A program made the position numbers and the translations under genes. The notes beneath the pieces are model-generated. The model was not told the DNA's origin. It was given only the letters and a program-made list of their open reading frames with translations, and made no database searches. DNA of 9,579 bases from Phycisphaerae bacterium. GTDB taxonomy: Bacteria; Planctomycetota; Phycisphaerae; Phycisphaerales; Phycisphaeraceae. Each line of letters opens with the position of its first letter. Position 1 is the stretch's first letter. The stretch spans positions 1-9,579 of the forward strand of contig NZCH01000124.1 of the NCBI GenBank assembly GCA_002688155.1, written 5' to 3'. Shown one piece after another: positions 7,052 through 9,579 of this stretch.

Positions 7052-7522
7052 ATGGCTGGATTCCGATTCAAACTCGATCCGGTTCTCAAACATCGCGGGA
7101 TGATTGAGAACCAGTGCCAACACAACCTGGCAAAACTGATGCGCCAGCGACACATCATGCACACGCAGTTGCGCCAGATGCAGGAAACGATCAGCAGGTC
7201 GAAGCATCAGTTGGCCAGCGCTCTGGTCGGGCGCGTCGATGTTAATCAGATACACCAGTTCAGCCGGCACAGTGGACCGGTCGTGCTGCGAGAGCAGAAG
7301 ATTGTCATTGCGCTGGCACAGTTGGAGGTTCGCATCGACGCCGCGCGCCAGGCACTGCTCGACGCAACGAGAAATCGAAAAGCGTTGCAGTTGCTGCGTG
7401 ACAAAGAGTTTCGGTTGTGGCGCCGTTTGACGAACGTGCGCGATGTCGCGCGGGTTGATGAGATCACGTCGCAACGTTACGCACGTGAATTGGCGGAAGC
7501 CGGGCTGGAGGCGCCGTCATGA
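7052..7522 (+). CDS. fliJ: Flagellar export protein FliJ
   Basis: This 156-residue, highly charged, predicted all-helical protein fits FliJ, the coiled-coil stalk that sits in the FliI hexamer and links it to the export gate protein FlhA. The N-terminus FRFKLDPVLKHRGMIE (4-19) follows the family pattern F-x-F-x-L-x-x-VL-x-x-R. The C-terminal helix LRDKEFRLWRRLTNVRDVAR (115-134) followed by VDEITSQRYARE matches the usual ending around DE. FliJ sequences are poorly conserved, so the call rests on these ends, the size and the position directly after fliI. Its stop overlaps the next start as ATGA (7519-7522). Confidence 0.88.
   Translation: MAGFRFKLDPVLKHRGMIENQCQHNLAKLMRQRHIMHTQLRQMQETISRSKHQLASALVGRVDVNQIHQFSRHSGPVVLREQKIVIALAQLEVRIDAARQALLDATRNRKALQLLRDKEFRLWRRLTNVRDVARVDEITSQRYARELAEAGLEAPS
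7507..7511 (+). promoter_or_regulatory. Strong ribosome-binding site of the ylxF-like gene
   Basis: GGAGG inside the last codons of fliJ lies 7 nt before the ATG at 7519. Together with the ATGA overlap it supports that start and suggests tight translational coupling of the two genes. Confidence 0.7.
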
Positions 7523-8274
7523 GAACTCTCTGGTCACTGTTTGTCGCGCTTGTGGTACTGCACATGCTGGCGCTTGCGGGGCTTGTCGTCTGGCTGCGCG
7601 TCGACGGGAGATTAAACCAGGACCGCGCACAGCATGTGATCAACATGTTCAGCAAGACGATCGAGCAGGATCAGAAGGAACTCGCTGCGGCACAACAGGA
7701 GGCGATGCAACGCGCCGCCCGGCAGCTCCACGAGAAACGCATGAAGCCTGTCGGCGAAGGGGCCAAGGCCATGGCCGACCGATTGGCGGCGCATGAACAG
7801 ACGCTTGAACTGCTGCGACATCAGCGCGAACAGCAGAATCGCATCATCGAAAAACTGCAGCGCCAGGTGCAGCTGGCGCGTCAGGAACAGATGCGTCAAC
7901 AGACGAAGCTCGACCAGGAGCGAGCTGATTTTGAAGAGAAGGTCCGGGTCGACGAAGCCAAACGACTGGACGAAGACCTGAAGAAGGCGATCGCACTACT
8001 TGAATCACAAAAGCCTGCCCGGGTCAAAGCCATGCTCCTGAACCTGCTGCAAGATGGTGCCGTGGATCGTGTGGTTGACTACCTGGCGCGCATGCAACGT
8101 CACAAGGCCGCGAAAGTCATCGGCGAATTCAAAGAGGATACGGAGATCGATATCGCGATGCGATTGCTTGAACGCCTGCGAGCACGAGCCGCCGTGCCGT
8201 CTGCGACCCCCATGCCCCCCGGTACCTCCGGTGACGGGGGGGCGGCGACGCAAACCCGGGCTGGAGACGTGTAA
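7519..8274 (+). CDS. YlxF/MotE-like membrane-anchored coiled-coil protein
   Basis: The protein has 251 residues. An N-terminal membrane anchor (about 4-27, WSLFVALVVLHMLALAGLVVW) is followed by a long charged, glutamine-rich coiled coil (about 45-163). A compact helical domain comes next (about 165-222), with AMLLNLLQDGAVDRVVDYLA and RHKAAKVIGEF, resembling the MgtE-N/MotE-type repeat (L...A...IL..M...KAA.I...). A 30-residue proline/glycine/threonine tail ends it. Its place between fliJ and fliK is that of ylxF in Bacillus-type fla/che operons. Relatives called MotE act as a periplasmic MotC chaperone in rhizobia, and related proteins are stator accessories elsewhere. The topology here (short cytoplasmic end, bulk periplasmic) fits, but a role in stator assembly or export is inference. 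At about 50 residues longer than typical YlxF, mainly in the coiled coil and tail, it is a variant. Confidence 0.75.
   Translation: MRTLWSLFVALVVLHMLALAGLVVWLRVDGRLNQDRAQHVINMFSKTIEQDQKELAAAQQEAMQRAARQLHEKRMKPVGEGAKAMADRLAAHEQTLELLRHQREQQNRIIEKLQRQVQLARQEQMRQQTKLDQERADFEEKVRVDEAKRLDEDLKKAIALLESQKPARVKAMLLNLLQDGAVDRVVDYLARMQRHKAAKVIGEFKEDTEIDIAMRLLERLRARAAVPSATPMPPGTSGDGGAATQTRAGDV
8263..8266 (+). promoter_or_regulatory. Ribosome-binding site of fliK
   Basis: GGAG lies 7 nt before the ATG at 8274. The start shares its A with the preceding TAA stop (TAATG), so translational reinitiation is likely. This fixes the fliK start. Confidence 0.65.
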
Positions 8275-9032
8275 TGCACTTGCCAGAGGTTATTCATGGA
8301 GGTCGTTCGCAGTCATCGCCGCTGCAGCGCGCCGATCATGATTGGCGCTTGTCCGCAGCGTTTCCCGATGCACTGCGGCAGGCGCGCGCGCGAGCGGCGG
8401 TTCGCGCAGGCAGAGGCGAAGCAGCCACATCGTTGGTTCAGGTTGCCGCGTCAGCCGGCTTGCCCAGCGCGGGTATCAGTTCCGCCGCAACGGACATGGC
8501 GCTTACCATCACGGCGATTACAGCGCCGCCCTTTGACGGCGGCGCGGGTCCAACATCCGGCAACGCGACAATGCTCACGCCGGGCGATGACACGCGCGGT
8601 GCGGGAAACTTGTCTCGCGTGACGCGCGGTCTGCAGACAATAGTCAACCAGCGCGGGGGGTCGCTGTCGCTTCGGTTGTACCCGCCCGCAATGGGCGCCG
8701 TACGCATTCGCATGTCGATGATGGACGGCGTTGTGCGCGTGACGCTCACCGCCTACCAGTCTCAGGCGCGCGCTTTGCTCACACAGCAGATTCACCAGTT
8801 GCGTGATGCGCTGGAAACTCAGGGGCTGTCGGTGGATCGGCTGCAAGTGCTGGGGCCGTCCGCCGCCGCAGAAGCGTTCGTCAGGCAGGACACCGATGAG
8901 CAGGAGACTGATGGTCGCAGCCGCGGGAAATATCGCCCGCCGGCACGCGAGCATGAGAACAACGATGGGGACGATCGCGGGGAGCCGCGTCGTTCAGCGT
9001 TCGAGCGTGAACTTGTCGGCGCCGATACGTAG
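8274..9032 (+). CDS. fliK: Flagellar hook-length control protein FliK
   Basis: The protein has 252 residues, short for FliK (often 375-450 or more). The C-terminal Flg_hook domain (about 120-195) is clear: SLSLRLYPPAMGAVRIRMSM (130-149) matches the family LxLxPxxLGxVxV block. Then come VVRVTLTAYQSQARALLTQQ and LRDALETQGLSVDRLQV (176-192), a normal end to that domain. FliK is secreted during hook growth, measures hook length with its N-terminal part and switches export specificity through FlhB with this C-terminal domain. The N-terminal 115 residues are low-complexity Ala/Gly/Thr/Arg and unconserved, as is usual. The final 60 residues are charged (Arg, Asp, Glu, Asn) and disordered-looking. 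The short N-terminus suggests either a short hook or partial degeneration (inference). There is no obvious terminator after the stop. Confidence 0.88.
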   Translation: MHLPEVIHGGRSQSSPLQRADHDWRLSAAFPDALRQARARAAVRAGRGEAATSLVQVAASAGLPSAGISSAATDMALTITAITAPPFDGGAGPTSGNATMLTPGDDTRGAGNLSRVTRGLQTIVNQRGGSLSLRLYPPAMGAVRIRMSMMDGVVRVTLTAYQSQARALLTQQIHQLRDALETQGLSVDRLQVLGPSAAAEAFVRQDTDEQETDGRSRGKYRPPAREHENNDGDDRGEPRRSAFERELVGADT

Positions 9033-9044
9033 TCGCATCGGTGC

Positions 9045-9050
9045 GGGAGG
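9045..9050 (+). promoter_or_regulatory. Strong ribosome-binding site after fliK
   Basis: GGGAGG is among the best Shine-Dalgarno matches in the window. It lies 7 nt before the ATG at 9058; a second ATG at 9053 is too close. It implies that a gene was meant to start here. A 10-bp perfect palindrome, TGACATGTCA (9054-9063), overlaps this start. Confidence 0.5.
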
Positions 9051-9057
9051 CCATGAC

Positions 9058-9195
9058 ATGTCAGCAGACGCATTCAGCGGGATTGCGGGCGCGCGAACGC
9101 CGTTCAAGGCGGCATCCAGCGCACAGATTCGCACACGCAATCGCCCCTTCCCGGCACCATCAGCGAGACGCCCTCGCCCTCGAGGTAGCCGGTGA
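9058..9195 (+). pseudogene. Truncated start of a further gene, possibly flgD
   Basis: After the strong ribosome-binding site, an ATG opens with MSADAFSGIAGARTPF, a small-residue N-terminus of the sort seen in FlgD hook-cap proteins, the gene that usually follows fliK in this operon type. From about residue 17 the frame turns Arg/Pro/Ser-rich (KAASSAQIRTRNRPF onward) and stops at codon 46, with nothing resembling the FlgD core. This later part is antisense to the 3' end of the sialidase-like gene. The best reading is a gene cut off after its first codons by a rearrangement or by an assembly join. The identity as flgD rests on position and weak N-terminal resemblance; a chance ORF cannot be excluded. 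Confidence 0.35.
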
Positions 9196-9579
9196 CGGCG
9201 TAGGTCGTGACGATCTCGCCGGAGTCGAGTTGGATCGACGTCGGCCAGCCGGTGTAACAGTTCAGCGACAGCGCCAGCTGCACGGTGTGGGTCTTGTCCC
9301 ACGTCTGGCCGTTGTCGTGGCTGAACATGGCGTACGGCCCGTAAGGCTGCGCGTAATTGGCGTAACTGCAAAGGATGCGTCCGTCGTGGAGTCGCAGCAG
9401 GTGACCGTGCGGCTGCGCATAATCCGTCAGCGGCAGCGGCTCGGTCCAGGTAAGGCCTTCATCCGACGACGCCATGATGATCATGTGGTCGCCGGTTTCG
9501 TCACCTCTTGGCGTGGGAATACCACGCGGCGGCGGCGTGTCGCCGATCGGTATGTCGCCAATGACCCGGCCAACGCCGA
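9104..9579 (-). CDS. Sialidase-like BNR/Asp-box protein (3' part)
   Basis: The reading frame is open to the right edge, so the N-terminus is missing; 157 residues are visible. Two Asp-box motifs of the S-x-D-x-G-x-x-W type are present, SSDEGLTW (about 37-44) and SHDNGQTW (about 86-93), about 50 residues apart as in the blades of a six-bladed sialidase propeller. GWPTSIQLDSGEIVTTYAV (about 110-128) is the usual late-propeller strand pair, and SVRWMPP is a plausible natural C-terminus. Such proteins are exo-sialidases or related glycan-acting or glycan-binding enzymes, often secreted. Catalytic Arg and Tyr residues cannot be checked here, so the activity is unknown. It converges on fliK and has no visible link with motility. 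A secreted location is not shown, because the N-terminus is absent. Confidence 0.8.
   Translation of the reverse strand, partial: GVGRVIGDIPIGDTPPPRGIPTPRGDETGDHMIIMASSDEGLTWTEPLPLTDYAQPHGHLLRLHDGRILCSYANYAQPYGPYAMFSHDNGQTWDKTHTVQLALSLNCYTGWPTSIQLDSGEIVTTYAVTGYLEGEGVSLMVPGRGDCVCESVRWMPP

Noticed and set aside
7313..7335. CTGGCACAGTTGG as a second sigma-54 promoter
   Set aside because: The -12 element is missing at the required spacing, and the site lies inside fliJ.
8803..9057. Upstream part of the + strand frame that leads into the 9058 ATG
   Set aside because: It lies inside fliK in another frame and is not protein-like. Only the part after the ribosome-binding site at 9045 was considered.

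Overview
The window holds the rod / MS-ring / export-apparatus part of a bacterial flagellar gene cluster, read on the + strand over about 9 kb. It is followed by the 3' part of an unrelated sialidase-like gene on the - strand. In order: the 3' end of a sigma-54-dependent activator (NtrC/FlrC type), a 198-bp regulatory gap, flgB, flgC, fliE, fliF, fliG, fliH, fliI, fliJ, a ylxF/MotE-like gene, fliK, and the first codons of what looks like a truncated next gene (possibly flgD). The convergent BNR/Asp-box gene runs off the right edge.

Organism: the DNA is GC-rich. The flagellar proteins are clearly recognisable but divergent from the enterobacterial ones, and the gene order matches the Bacillus-type fla/che operon, including the ylxF position between fliJ and fliK. 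Sigma-54 control plus an abundant-type secreted sialidase family nearby would fit a Planctomycetota (Phycisphaerae-like) or another deep-branching Gram-negative lineage. This is inference; nothing in the window fixes the taxonomy.

How it works together: a near-perfect -24/-12 promoter (754-770) sits in the gap before flgB, with a group of short dyads centred about 40-85 bp upstream of it. The natural reading is that an activator, plausibly the NtrC-type protein encoded just upstream, drives transcription of the whole flgB-fliK run. FlgB, FlgC and FliE build the proximal rod and its anchor. FliF forms the MS ring and FliG the rotor switch. FliH, FliI and FliJ form the export ATPase complex. 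The YlxF/MotE-like protein is a membrane-anchored coiled coil, perhaps a stator or export accessory. FliK controls hook length and the export specificity switch. Gaps between genes are short, and the last two junctions overlap (ATGA for fliJ-ylxF, TAATG for ylxF-fliK) with strong Shine-Dalgarno sequences.

The most notable point is the right border. After fliK there is a very good ribosome-binding site and ATG, but the reading frame loses any flagellar character within about 15 codons and enters the antisense of the sialidase-like gene. Either the operon was broken there by a rearrangement or the assembly is joined there. Otherwise this is a standard flagellar operon, and I see no convincing undescribed system. 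There are no RNA genes, CRISPR arrays, insertion sequences or clear intrinsic terminators.
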